Both the position numbers and the translations under genes were made by a program. From Macrostomum hystrix (taxonomy: Eukaryota > Platyhelminthes > Macrostomidae), in NCBI GenBank assembly GCA_950097015.1, contig CATNEN010000014.1, forward strand, positions 806,001 through 870,000: a DNA stretch of 64,000 bases. Direction: 5' to 3'. The notes below the pieces were generated by a model. That model saw only the letters and a program-made list of their open reading frames with translations. It searched no databases and was not told the origin of the DNA. Below are positions 29,628-39,879 of the stretch, piece by piece. The number at the start of each line of letters is the position of its first letter. Positions within the stretch are counted from its first letter, which is position 1.

Positions 29628-30030
29628 TTTATTACAGCTGGGAGCCGGTCTGCCCACTTGGTATAGTATTGGCCACTGTTTAGTTTCAGCTGTTCAGCTG
29701 TCTGCTTTGTGAAAAGTCTCTTTGCTAAAGTTAGATTGAATTTTTCAACAAAAGCCTGCAGTCTCTATGGAGCTCAGTTCTTCCGTAGCGTATTTTCGCA
29801 TTGTTCTTTTCCATCTAGCTTTTAACTGCCCCCATGAATTCTTTGCCGGGATCAGTCATAAAGGTTTGGGGTATGTGAGTGAGCGGAGAGTTTTTGTAAA
29901 TGTCTCGGAGGGCAGCTGCAACAGCTGCATCTGATTTCTTAGTCTTAAGTGGTCTCGCATCTTTGTATCTGGAGGCAATGTCTATAACTGTGAGCGCATA
30001 CTTGTAGCCTGAGTCATTGGGGAGAAACAG

Positions 30031-30328
30031 CTAGAAGGTTCAGAGCATTATCGAGTAGAGTCGCGTTGTTGTTCTTGTGTTGAGGTTATCGAGATTTTGT
30101 TAAGTGAGTTACCAGTGCGAATTGTGAATTGAATATTGAATTGAATCAAGTACAGTACCTGGCAGGGGAATTAATCGTTCATTGCTTTCTCTTGTTAACT
30201 AATTAACACTTAAATATCAGCTGTTTAGCTTGGGCTTTTGAATCGTCTTGTCTTCGTTATTTTCGAGTTACGGCAATAGAGTCTCTCGCAAAGAGTAGGA
30301 CACCCGACCTCATTTAGGAATCTCAACG
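30031..30328. other. Polinton-flanking sequence, no gene seen
   Basis: Conserved between this block and 60075-60366. Stop-rich in all frames; probably decayed Polinton sequence upstream of the integrase. Confidence 0.4.
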
Positions 30329-30715
30329 AGTAGTAGGAGTTAGCAGAACCCTGCCGACACTGCGGAGATAGGAGGCTATCTCGCCAGTGTATTTTGGAGT
30401 GTGGAGGGGCGCCGAAAATCTCAGAACAGAGGAGGAATGGGATAGGAGGAAAGCATTGGGGTGGGGTGGGGTGTGTCGTCCAATCCGAGACTGGAGGGTG
30501 TAGAGGCATGGGGTTGGTGGGTGCCTGTGTCACAGTGCAGGGATGAACTGATGGGATGCCGGCCTATCTGCTATAGCAGAACCCTGCCGACACTGCGGAG
30601 ATAGGAGGTTGCCCGGCAGTGTATTTTGGAGTTTGGAGGGGCGCCGACAATCTCAGAACAGAGGAGGAATGAGATAGGAGGAAAGCATTGGGGTAAGTGT
30701 AGGGTGTGGCGTCTA
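30329..30715 (+). repeat. Left inverted-repeat arm with internal duplication
   Basis: The first about 260 bp match the right end in reverse. From about 30576 the beginning of the arm (tagcagaaccctgccgacac) repeats for about 130 bp, giving a subterminal direct repeat. Confidence 0.8.
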
Positions 30716-30779
30716 ATCCTACTTACCTACATATCTAGTTTAAGCTCCATCACAGGACAAACACCCACCCCAACTCTAG

Positions 30780-30817
30780 CCAATCAGAATCGAGCACACA
30801 TTTTGGATGGTATATAA
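30780..30817 (+). promoter_or_regulatory. CCAAT and TATA promoter of the PC4-like gene
   Basis: CCAATCA at 30780-30786 and TATATAA at 30811-30817, then 80 bases to the ATG at 30898. Spacing fits an RNA polymerase II core promoter starting near 30842. Confidence 0.55.
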
Positions 30818-30897
30818 CCCCTCAAAAATCGTTAGGAAAGGAGCAAGTTTTCTCAGCTCGTAATTTTTCTGATCTTAGCTTTTGACATTAGCTAGCG

Positions 30898-31263
30898 ATG
30901 GACATCTGCGACGGTTGTAAGATTCAGATTCAAGAGTACGAAGGCTTGAAGTACATAGCGATAAGAAAGTTCTACCGCCACGGCAGCACTGCAAGTCTGA
31001 AACCTGGCGTCCCTGGCTTCAACCTGAATGTTTGCCAATGGGAAAAGCTGAAGCAACTGAAGCGGTCGCTCGTAGTGTCTGCTCTCAAAAGCGAGTGCAA
31101 GGTGGTGAAACTAGGCTTTGATAAGTTTATCGAAGTCAGGGATGGCATCATCTGGCTCAAGCGGCTGCCTGAGGACTGCTGCGAGGAGTTCATGAAGCGT
31201 AACGCCGTACCGCTGACCCCACCGCTGTGGAAGAAGCTGTGGCACAACGCATCATGGATATAG
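30898..31263 (+). CDS. PC4/Sub1-like single-stranded-DNA-binding protein
   Basis: 121 residues, ATG to TAG, intact. An N-terminal CDGCKIQI segment is followed by GLKYIAIRKFYRHG, then LKPGVPGFNL and CQWEKLKQL. This matches the order of the PC4 C-terminal domain (beta strand, 'IR-x-(F/Y)Y', 'PG-x-x-G-x-x-L', 'xQWxxL' helix). PC4 proteins bind single-stranded or melted DNA and act in transcription and replication. The rest, with ERCKVV-like and Trp-rich strands, is unusual. The C-terminus overlaps the start of the next ORF by 10 bases. In an element with inverted-repeat ends a role in protecting or replicating single-stranded ends is possible; that is inference. The domain call rests on motif order alone. 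Confidence 0.55.
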   Translation: MDICDGCKIQIQEYEGLKYIAIRKFYRHGSTASLKPGVPGFNLNVCQWEKLKQLKRSLVVSALKSECKVVKLGFDKFIEVRDGIIWLKRLPEDCCEEFMKRNAVPLTPPLWKKLWHNASWI

Positions 31264-31520
31264 ACGGCCAGTTGTCAGCTCCCTTCAAGGACATGCGGAC
31301 GAAGTACGAGCTGGAGTCAGATGAGGAAGAGCAGGACACGAAGCCCGTCCTGGAGGCCGAGAAACCTGAAGGCAATGGTGGAGACGAAGACGAGATCGGC
31401 TCGCCTAGAATGCTGCAGATCGACAACGAGGCTGCCACATCCACGCCGCTTCCCGTGGCTAGCGCTGGGGATGGACGGATCCCGTCTCGGGACTCGGACT
31501 TGCGGGAGGTTTTCATTTGA
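31254..31520 (+). CDS. Acidic ORF overlapping the PC4-like gene
   Basis: 88 residues from an ATG at 31254 whose frame is -1 relative to the preceding gene; ATG and the upstream TAG overlap in 10 bases. Composition is very acidic (ELESDEEEQDT and GGDEDEI). It could be read by a -1 shift or reinitiation as an acidic tail of the PC4-like protein; in some animal PC4 proteins a Ser/acidic region adjoins the DNA-binding domain. No family recognised. Confidence 0.4.
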   Translation: MDIDGQLSAPFKDMRTKYELESDEEEQDTKPVLEAEKPEGNGGDEDEIGSPRMLQIDNEAATSTPLPVASAGDGRIPSRDSDLREVFI

Positions 31521-31554
31521 AAAATACTGCGCGGCGGCGTCGGCAGGGTTCTGC

Positions 31555-32013
31555 AAACAGATAGGCCGACACCCCATCTGTATATTCCCATGCCTCCTAT
31601 CTCCACAGTGTCGGCTGTGTCCTCTGCTGTGGAATAGGCAGCGCCTATAGGCAGAGCAATGGAAAGTGTGGCAAACTAGCGAAAACAAAACGCATACAGA
31701 TTTGCCAGGCATCCCATCTTTGTATTCCCGTGCCTCCTATCTCCACAGTGTCGGCAGGGTTCTGCTATAGCAGGTAGGCCGGCATCCCATCAGTTCATCC
31801 CTGCACTGTATACACAGGCACCCACCCACCCCATGCCTCCCCACCCTCCAGTCTCGGATTGGACGACACACCCCACCCCACCCCAATGCTTTCCTCCTAT
31901 CCCATTACTCCTCTGTTCTGCGATTTTCGGCGCCCCTCCACAATCCAAAATACACTGGCGAGATAGCCTCCTATCTCCGCAGTGTCGGCAGGGTTCTGCT
32001 AACTCCTACTACT
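31555..32013 (-). repeat. Right inverted-repeat arm with internal duplication
   Basis: Reverse complement of the left arm. The block cctcctatctccacagtgtcgg occurs at about 31595, 31735 and, with a variant, 31969, so the arm itself holds direct repeats. Confidence 0.8.
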
Positions 32014-32234
32014 TCAACGCAAAGAGAGACCTAAGTCAAAATATCAGAAGCGCATACAATCCTGAGCCGAGGCCGGACAACGGAATTTTGCGTCACATTG
32101 AAAGTTTCCATAACTGAAAAACGAGCGAACATTTCTATTCAACGTCATTTGTCCTTCAAAACATTAGAATTGCATTTGAGTCATTGCATTGTTTGCAAAA
32201 TTTAAAGGCTGCATTTTCAGACTAAGGCTGTGAC

Positions 32235-35200
32235 CTAGTAGACGGTGACTGCGGCGGCTGCCAAGCTGGCCAGGCTTACCAGGATGGCGGCGGAAACTCC
32301 GCCAGTTCTCTGGCCGTCACTAAACGGTCCGGGCGGACCGCTGTCGATGCTGCCACCGTTGCCGGCCAATTGGCAGTCGGGCGGGGCGAATCCTGGCGGA
32401 CAGTGGCAGTGGCCGCGCGAGTTCACGGTGCCACCGTTTTGGCAGGTGACATTGCCAGCCACAGCGGCTCGGTTACGAATCTCCGAGGCGGATTGGCAAG
32501 TACTGTTGAAGCACATTTGCTCGCCGGTACGGTTTCCGCAACGCGCACCGTCTGGCACTCGATCGGGCGGCCCGGGTACCCGCGGATGGTAGCCGCAAAT
32601 GGCATTGCCGCAAGGTTCTGGACCTGTCCCGGTTATATCCGGAACGCAGTTCGCCAAATTCTCAATCGGGTGCACAAAGGTGCCGCACGTTACCATATCA
32701 CATTCCTTGCTTTTTTTCGGGCACCAGGAACTCTGCAAGCAGTGGAGAAGTGTGATGTGTTGCTAAAAAGTGAACTAGAAAGCGAATCGGAATCGCTCAG
32801 GAAGAGACACAATAAATAGTGAGGTGAGCTTGACGGCTGACTTAAAAGGCAGTCAATATCGTTTTGCAGGAAAATAAGCAATTCAATCAAAGTGAATAAA
32901 AAGGGTTAGTAGTTTTAAGAGTTTCCGAGAATGAGGGAATTCCTCTGACTCACGGCATCCCGTGCCGTCGGTCCCCAGAGTAACTGACACTGAGTCTGGG
33001 CGGAGCCGCACAGACCGTTGGCGCAGAAGTTGTTGCCGCACGGTGTCCCGTCTCTGGCAGCGAAATCGGCAGGGCAGGTTGAGTCGACGCCGTTACAGAA
33101 TTCCGGCAGGTCGCATTGTCCTTTGGCGGCGCGGCAAACGGTGCCAGTCGGGTGCGGCTGACAGACCGTCAAGTCGCAGCAGCGCCCCGCGGCGCAGGCA
33201 GCGGATTCGGCCAGCTTGCAGGAGGTGGCGTTGCAGCAGTCGTTGCCTCTGTGAAACGATTGGTGAGCAGATAACTAACGACTTGTTTGCTACCTCTGAC
33301 ACAAAGCTCGAGACTTTGGATCTTCTTAGTTACGAAATAGATGAAAGAGTTGTAGAAAAAAGAATCGATATTGCACGAAATTCACTTGGCACCGCCGAAG
33401 CTATTCTACAACGTGGGATTCTACAACGTAATTAATAGGTGAAAGTAATTCTAACCTGAGTTGTTCGGCAGCCAAGTGAAAAGTGAAGAATCCCAAGATT
33501 GGGTCAGATTCAAGAAGTCAAATCCCAGTTGACTGAGTACCCTGACCTACTCATCCCCTAGAACGCCACGACAACCGGCCTCGCCGCCACAGTCGCAGTC
33601 CTCGCCGTCTTCCAGAAGGCCGTTGCCACAGACCGCTGTTGGCCAATCCCGGGCTACTGGCAGGCGAAGCCCGCCCGGATAGTCAGCCTCTGGTCTCGGC
33701 CACAGCAGGCAGTGACGGACGCCGGAATCCAGGAAGTTCTTCAGGGCTTTCTTTGAGCATTCCGACCAGCCGATGTTGTGCCACTTGCTGCGATTCAGCG
33801 TTTTGGGGTGCATCATGCAGTCCTCATTGGAGTCGTAACAATAGCAGGGGCCTTGGTATTTGTTATCGTAGTCGACGCCAAGGTTGTATGCCAGGTTCTG
33901 TGTCATTATCACCCCGGTGGTGTCGAAGTCGCTGGACGAATGAGACTGGCGTGGGCAGTCGGAGATATTCGTAATATATTCAATATTTTTATGTGAACCC
34001 AGATTTGGGAGCCTGCGGAGCAGTGAGTAGGGAAACTGGGAACAGAGATTAGGGAGACTGGGAACAGAGAGTAGGGAGACTGGGAACAGAGATTAGGGAG
34101 ACTCGGGAACAGAGAGTAGGGAGACTGGGGAACCCAGTATAGGGAGGCTGGTGGGATAGATTTTGGGGAGGCTGTGGGATAAAGAATTGGGAGACTGGAG
34201 ATCCAGCGAGGAATTGAAAGAGAGGGTACTGGTCTCCCAATTCATTTTAATGTAGGGATTAGTGTCCTCTGCTGGAAGCCAGTTTGCTAGTTACTTACGA
34301 CGGTAAAACCACTGCACTCTCTCCATTTGCACATGCTATTCTTAGTGGCTGCGCCTCCGTAGCTGTTGGTGTTGTACCTTTTGCCTCTAAAATTTGAGTA
34401 GATAAAGGTTTTTCTATAATTTTTGTCAATGCAGACGTAATTTTTTTCCGACAGAAGTGTCTAGTAGATGGGAGTCTACTCGAGATGAATGAGAGTCTGG
34501 TAGGTTAAAGTATTGTCCATAAGAGAGTCTGGTAGACTGGAATCTTTTGGATCAGAGAGTCTGGTAGACTGGAGTCTTTTGGATCAGAGAGTCTGGTAGA
34601 CTGGAGTCTTTTGGATCAGAGTGTCTGGTAGACTGGACTCTTTTGGATCAGAGAGTCTGGTAGACTGGAGTCTTTTGGATCAGAGAGTCTGGTAGACTGG
34701 ACTCTTTTGGATCAGAGTGTCTGGTAGACTGGACTCTTTTGGATCAGAGAGTCATTATCAATAAGATAGGTGTCTTTTGTAAGTATTGTGTAGTCTTGTA
34801 AGTCTTTTGTAGAAGGCAATGTGCTATCGGCTGTGGTCTTGCACATAGACACGGAGCACTCAAGGCTATCCAATCAGCTCACGAAAGTACGTGCACACAG
34901 TCGTAGTCCGTGAGATAGAAACTCGGCGTTGCTTTTATATATTTATTCACTAATTCCAGCATGTCCTCTACAGTACTAAAGTGGAATTTGGCGAAACTGA
35001 AGTCAGGAACTGTACGGCTTGTGTGAATTTCCAGCGCGCTGACTACTACGTAGATGTCGAAGCGGCGAAATAACTGCAGAAATAGCGATAAAAATGCCTC
35101 TTATACTGCTTTCAGTACAGTGCGAAAAACAAACTGCAGCTTTATTTATCCATAATATTTTATTTAGAATTTTTTAAGAGTGTAAAAATATAAAATGTAT

Positions 35201-38200
35201 CATCTGTTAGATATGGGAAACACCTGTTAGACATGGGTATCATCTGTTAGACATAGGTTTCACCTGTTAGACCTGTTAAAGACATGTGTATCACCTGTTA
35301 GACATGGGTATCACCTGCTAGACATGGGTGTCACCTGTTAGACATGGGTTTCACCTGTTAGACCTGTTAATGACATGTGTATCACCTGTTAGACATGGGT
35401 ATCACCTGCTAGACATGGGTGTCACCTGTTAGACATGGCTATCACCTGTTAGACATGGGAGTCACCTGTTAGACATGGGTGTCACCTGTTAGACATGGCT
35501 ATCACCTGTTAGACATGGGTGTCACCTGTTAGACATGGCTATCACCTGTTAGACATGGCTATCACCTGTTAGACATGGGAGTCACCTGTTAGACATGGCC
35601 ATCACCTGTTAGGCACTATACTCACATTGTTGACGATTCCAATAATGCTCTGTACCGCATGAATCACAGCCGATAAGCTCCCGGAGTGCATCTTGTACTG
35701 CAATGAGAAGTGAGCAGCTGGACCATTACTCTAGTGAAGTTTTTTTTGGACCTAAATAAGGCCACGTTTTTTCACATCTGAAACGCTAATCATTGCTAAG
35801 GCCCTCTAGTATCCATGGTTACCCCAATGGCAAACAAAATATCTCTTAATTCGCATAACATCTCGCACAGCAGTAGAATCTCGAGCTACGAGCAAGCAAA
35901 TCAGTTTGCAATATTAAAAACTGTCTTGACCACTTTACTTCGATTGCCTCGCCTAATGTCTATGGTACACCCACATGACCTGGCCTAATGTCTATGGTAC
36001 ACCCACATGACCTGGCCTAATGTCTATGGTACACCCACATGACCTGGCCTAATGTCTATGGTACACCCACATGACCTGGCCTAATGTCTATGGTACACCC
36101 ACATGACCTGGCCTAATGTCTATGGTACACCCACATGACCTGGCCTAATGTCAATGCTTCTCCCTCAAGTCTTTCCAAAGCTAGTCGCTACTGTTATTAT
36201 ATGCTATATTAACATCAAATTATAAATGTTACACTCACAAACCAATAATCAGCGATGATGTAGAGCTGCATAATGAATGGGCCGTCACGACTGAGCACCT
36301 TCCTGCTCAGGTCCAGCTTTATGGACCGCATATCGAACTTTTTGAACTTATTGAACCGTGCTAAGCGCCGGTGCCTCTGTATTTGAGTTTTGAACAAGCA
36401 AAGGCGAGTAGAATTAACGGAATTGATTCAGTCAGTCTGTCTGTGTTAGCTTGATCAGTCCATGGACTGGGTGCCGTCACACTCACTCAAATTTCTATCC
36501 GAGCTAATGCTGCTAATGCTGCTAATGCGGTTAGGAGTCCGAAACTCTGCGCCAAAACCTCATGAGCATACGCTTTCAATGTTGGGTCACCAAGAAGCAT
36601 AGAATTTGCAAAGCTAAGCCTCATCTATATAACTCTTGATTTTTAACTGGCTAACATGATCAAGCTGAACAGCAACTTGACACTTGAATGGCACCAGTCA
36701 TAAATACTTTTGCTATTCTGCCCCATTCTATCTGTTGGTCAGCTTTATCAACAATGGGAACAGCCATCCATCTGACATTATCCTTAATCCTTGAGATATA
36801 GAATAGTGACTCATAGAATAATTAGTCACTTTCAAAATTGGGCTCTTGAACTCTATTAATCCAAATAATGGCTTACCTGTAATAAAACGCTGCCACCAAG
36901 CATTTTGGTCAGTTGCTGTGGACTTACTGGAAGTTATGGTGAAACCCAAATGCTTATTCATTGAGCATCTCAATATATTTCTAAAGTGATGTAAATGAAA
37001 GCAAAAATCATACTCACGTGCAGCAATCCGCTTATTCAGCACATCATAGGCCGATTCCAATGCTTGACGCTGCTTCCAACCGACACTTGAAGGATAAAAG
37101 TTGAGCTGGTACACCTGCCAGCTTGAGTCACGCAGCCGCATGCGATGCCCGGTGGCTTGAATATAGCCCAGGTGAGTGATGTTGATTGACAGCGTGCCAC
37201 TGTCAATGAGGGTTTGATTCAGCTGCCCGGGTAAATGATCTGCATGGCTGTCTGTTCTGGGCTGTCTGTACTGGGCTGTCTGTTCTGGGGTGTCTGTTCT
37301 AGGCGAGCGATGTCGCGATTTGGTGGCCCGGGATCGACTCCCCACGATTCGAACTGGGAACTCTTCAGGTCTGGAAAAGTATTTAACAAAGAGCTGCTAC
37401 AAAGAGGCTTGCAGCAATAGGTCGTATTCGAGCTTCATCAAAAAGTATAAAAGTGCATTTGTGCTTACCTTCTCACCGCCAGGTAGAATGAGAACCGGCG
37501 CAGCGATGGCATAGCAACAATCTCTAAGACCAAATTTCTGCCGATTTTCTGAAGCGGTAAAATCGAACTCACAATTTTGAAAACATTGAAACAATTTCAA
37601 GCCTCCGGTGTGTACCAGCTGGCACAGCCTTCTGTCGACAGGGGCAGCCTTCCACTGACAGGGCTAACTTCCACTGACAGGGCCAACTTCCACTGACAGG
37701 GGCAACCTTCAACTGACAGGGCTACCTCTCACTGACAGGGCTACCTTCCACTGACAGGGTAACCTTCCACTGACAGGGCAACCTCCCACTGACAGGGCTA
37801 CCTCTCACTGACAGGGCTACCTTCCACTGACAGGGCTACCTTCCACTGACAGGGCAACCTCCCACTGACAGGGCTACCTTCGACTGACAGGGCTAACTTC
37901 CACTGACAGGGCTAACTTCCACTGACAGGGCAACCTTCCACTGACAGGGCTACCTCCCACTCACAGGGCAACCTCCCACTGACAGGGCAACCTTCCACTG
38001 ACAGGGCAACCTTCCACTGACAGGGCAACCTTCCAATGAGGCTCAACCACTCAAATCAACAAAGTTTCATATGTAGGCTTCACCTTCTAGCCTTTTGTTG
38101 GTGCAAGATTTTAACGCAATGAGGTTAGTAACAGTACGAGTGGTGGCATTTGATGGCACAGAACATATGCATCTGTTCCAATTTGCTCATCGTTAACGAT

Positions 38201-38649
38201 TGTGCACACTCGCTTTAATTTTAGTCCAACAATACCAAATCTCTAAAATATTTTCTTACTAAAAAGGTTTAGTTCAATCATTTCAAATTTTTCTTACCCG
38301 GCTTGGCTGAACTTCCTGACCATCGTTGGCCTGAAATGTTCTCACCTTGGCCAGCAAGGTTAATGGCCTGGTTGAGTCCGCTGAAATTGCAGTTGAGAAG
38401 GCTAGAAATTCAGTGGCAATCATTGCTTTTGTAGCTTTCCAGCTTGTATTTTGTAAAATATGCTCGCTAATTACTTTTGAATTGTGTTCTCATTTCAAAT
38501 AATGCATTTAAAACTGAGCACACTCAAAATAGTTAAAAGGATTGTGAGTACTCACCAATTGCGCAGTTGGAACACAGCAGGATGATAAATTTAGCAATTA
38601 ATGTGATACAAAGAAGGCTATGGAGTTCACTGGCATGACTTATTGGCAT
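32235..38649 (-). CDS. ADAM-like gene, copy 2 (predicted pseudoprotease)
   Basis: Twelve exons: 38649-38556, 38380-38298, 37618-37469, 37222-37018, 36926-36877, 36376-36239, 35697-35626, 35073-34883, 34386-34299, 33945-33551, 33248-32954, 32732-32235. All phases agree, giving 752 codons. It has the same domain order as copy 1. The zinc helix reads QNLAYNLGVDYD, again without histidines or Glu. Exons 6, 8 and 9 differ from copy 1 by +24, +21 and +6 bp, and exon 10 by -3, all in frame; exons 11 and 12 are nearly identical. The intron between exons 7 and 8 has an unbroken minisatellite and no Helitron. The hydrophobic C-terminus is identical. Confidence 0.85.
34020..34165. repeat. 22-bp intron minisatellite (copy 2)
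   Basis: About six units of the ctgggaacagagattagggaga family between exons 10 and 9. Confidence 0.85.
34490..34752. repeat. 32-bp intron minisatellite (copy 2)
   Basis: About eight units of the gagagtctggtagactgg family between exons 9 and 8. Confidence 0.9.
35200..35612. repeat. 20-bp intron minisatellite (copy 2), unbroken
   Basis: About 20 units of cacctgttagacatgggtat between exons 8 and 7, at the place where copy 1 has the Helitron block. Confidence 0.9.
35948..36152. repeat. 32-bp intron minisatellite (copy 2, six units)
   Basis: Same unit as 21608-21745, with two more copies. Confidence 0.9.
37241..37303. repeat. 14-bp minisatellite, unexpanded
   Basis: About four units where copy 1 has about 100. 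Confidence 0.85.
37632..38035. repeat. 19-bp intron minisatellite (copy 2)
   Basis: About 21 units of the cactgacagggcaacctcc family between exons 3 and 2. Confidence 0.9.
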
Positions 38650-38700
38650 GTTTACACAAAAAGTTGTAGCGATTCAACCAGTGGAATAGTCAATCGTCAA

Positions 38701-38710
38701 TATATATAAA
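38701..38710 (-). promoter_or_regulatory. TATA-like element of ADAM copy 2
   Basis: tatatataaa on the plus strand (tttatatata on the gene's strand), about 52 bases before the ATG at 38649. Confidence 0.35.
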
Positions 38711-38760
38711 ATTCATGCAATTTGAAACCCGATGTATATAGTTTCAGGATTGGAAAGGCT

Positions 38761-38824
38761 CATAGACTAAAACAGCGGGCACGGAAAGTCGATTTGTGCC
38801 CGCTGCCGGGGGATTTCGTCTATG
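38761..38824. promoter_or_regulatory. Conserved double hairpin upstream of ADAM copy 2
   Basis: Identical arms and order to 25969-26032. Sequence similarity between the two gene copies ends a few bases to its right. Confidence 0.6.
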
Positions 38825-38834
38825 TCCAAAGCTC

Positions 38835-39535
38835 CGGAAAGCTGTTCATATTGCTGCATTGAAGAGAGACGTGGATGCACCGGACTAGAGCTGAGAGACC
38901 TGCAGTGTGATCTTATTCTGACTGAAACATGCTCGATTTCAATAAGATAGCAACAGGCGATATTAGTGGCTAGTACACCTTTTTACATTCAATTTCAACA
39001 AAACGCGTATTCTATTTAGACAAGCTGCGTTCAAATTCGTCAGTCTATATTTGGCTTACCGTTCCCGCATTCGCTTTAGTCAAACTCACATTCAATCTAG
39101 CCAGTGAAGCTTCTTTTTGGACAACTCTTTACAACTCTTTTCACTAGATTTGGTTTCTCTACCAGCATCTGTCCTCCAGCAACAGAGTTTGAGATTTTGT
39201 ACAAAATACTCTTTCGCTTTCCCTTCAATGCCCAATCAAGACTGAGAAGTATCTTCATGAGAAGCAAACAAACGAGAAATCAGTACAGAACTCTATCATA
39301 GGGTACATCTCAAAGGCGATGGAAGACAAGTTCACTTCGGAGGATGAATTTAAAACATTCAAGACCTCTATGAGCAACGAGTTAGGCTTAATCTGGATGC
39401 CATTGGTGACATGAGTCAGCTAAGAAATGATTTGGAGAATTTGTTCAAACAGCATGTAGCGAAATTGGGAAAATGAAAGAATAACTCAAAATTTGTTCTT
39501 ATTTCATTTTAGATATTTCGGGTATGGGTCATTGC
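38835..39535. other. Spacer, no gene supported
   Basis: The left part is AT-rich. A 65-codon open frame at 39104-39301 has no recognisable features. The junction to the Polinton remnant is near 39.5 kb. Confidence 0.4.
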
Positions 39536-39544
39536 ATACAAAAC

Positions 39545-39870
39545 GGACATTCACAGCTCACCACAAATATCACCGTTAATACCCTGAAGCATGAAGTCTA
39601 AGCGGTAAATTTTCGCTCCTTTCAAATATTTTCTTAGCTCACCAGGCACGGCCGTATCATAGCTGTCGAAAGAGTTGTACTTGTGTTTACGGCTTGGATC
39701 AATAACCCAACAAACCCAATGAGAACCTGCTTTTTCTGCAGGGTCAAAGTTCATGATTCCAAATTATTTTTCTAGCGGGGATTCTGGCAGTGAATCTCTC
39801 ATAAAGACTCCTCGAAAGTTTGGGATTTGCAATTGTTGAGCTAGCTTTTCTAACGAAAATATTTGTTCTC
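39545..39870 (-). pseudogene. Polinton adenain-like protease, broken
   Basis: The minus strand shows the cysteine-protease landmarks of Polinton and adenovirus proteases. FRGVFMRD is followed by a stop, then MNFDPAEKAGSHWVCWVID (His active-site region) and FDSYD, and it ends at ICGEL, where the active-site Cys motif is cut by a stop. In intact elements the enzyme matures capsid proteins. Confidence 0.7.
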
Positions 39871-39879
39871 AGTTGTAGT

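Larger units (their letters stand above)
28690..30030 (-). pseudogene. Polinton integrase, decayed and split by a P-type element
   Basis: From about 30030 leftward the minus strand reads as a retrovirus-type integrase core of the Polinton kind. The first Asp is in VIDIASRYKDARPLK, the second in MTDPGKEFMG. A stop follows the second Asp by about ten codons, and frameshifts lie further on. The Glu region and the following segment are out of frame. The end of the domain (about 28785-28735) lies beyond the P-type element at 28794-29587. It catalysed DNA integration when intact. A nearly identical pseudogene is at 58735-60074. Confidence 0.7.
30329..32013 (+). mobile_element. Long-TIR element with 6-bp TSD, encoding a PC4-like protein
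   Basis: 1,685 bp bounded by agtagtaggagttagcagaa and its exact complement. Terminal inverted repeats extend about 280 bp with indels. The flanks are tcaacg on both sides (30323-30328, 32014-32019), and the unoccupied paralogous site has one tcaacg (60367-60372). AG/CT termini, long TIRs and 6-bp duplications are the hallmarks of Polintons, but the element is far too short for one and has no polymerase, integrase or capsid gene. I infer a non-autonomous Polinton-related or unrelated small linear element. Two plus-strand ORFs with a promoter lie between the arms. Confidence 0.8.
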
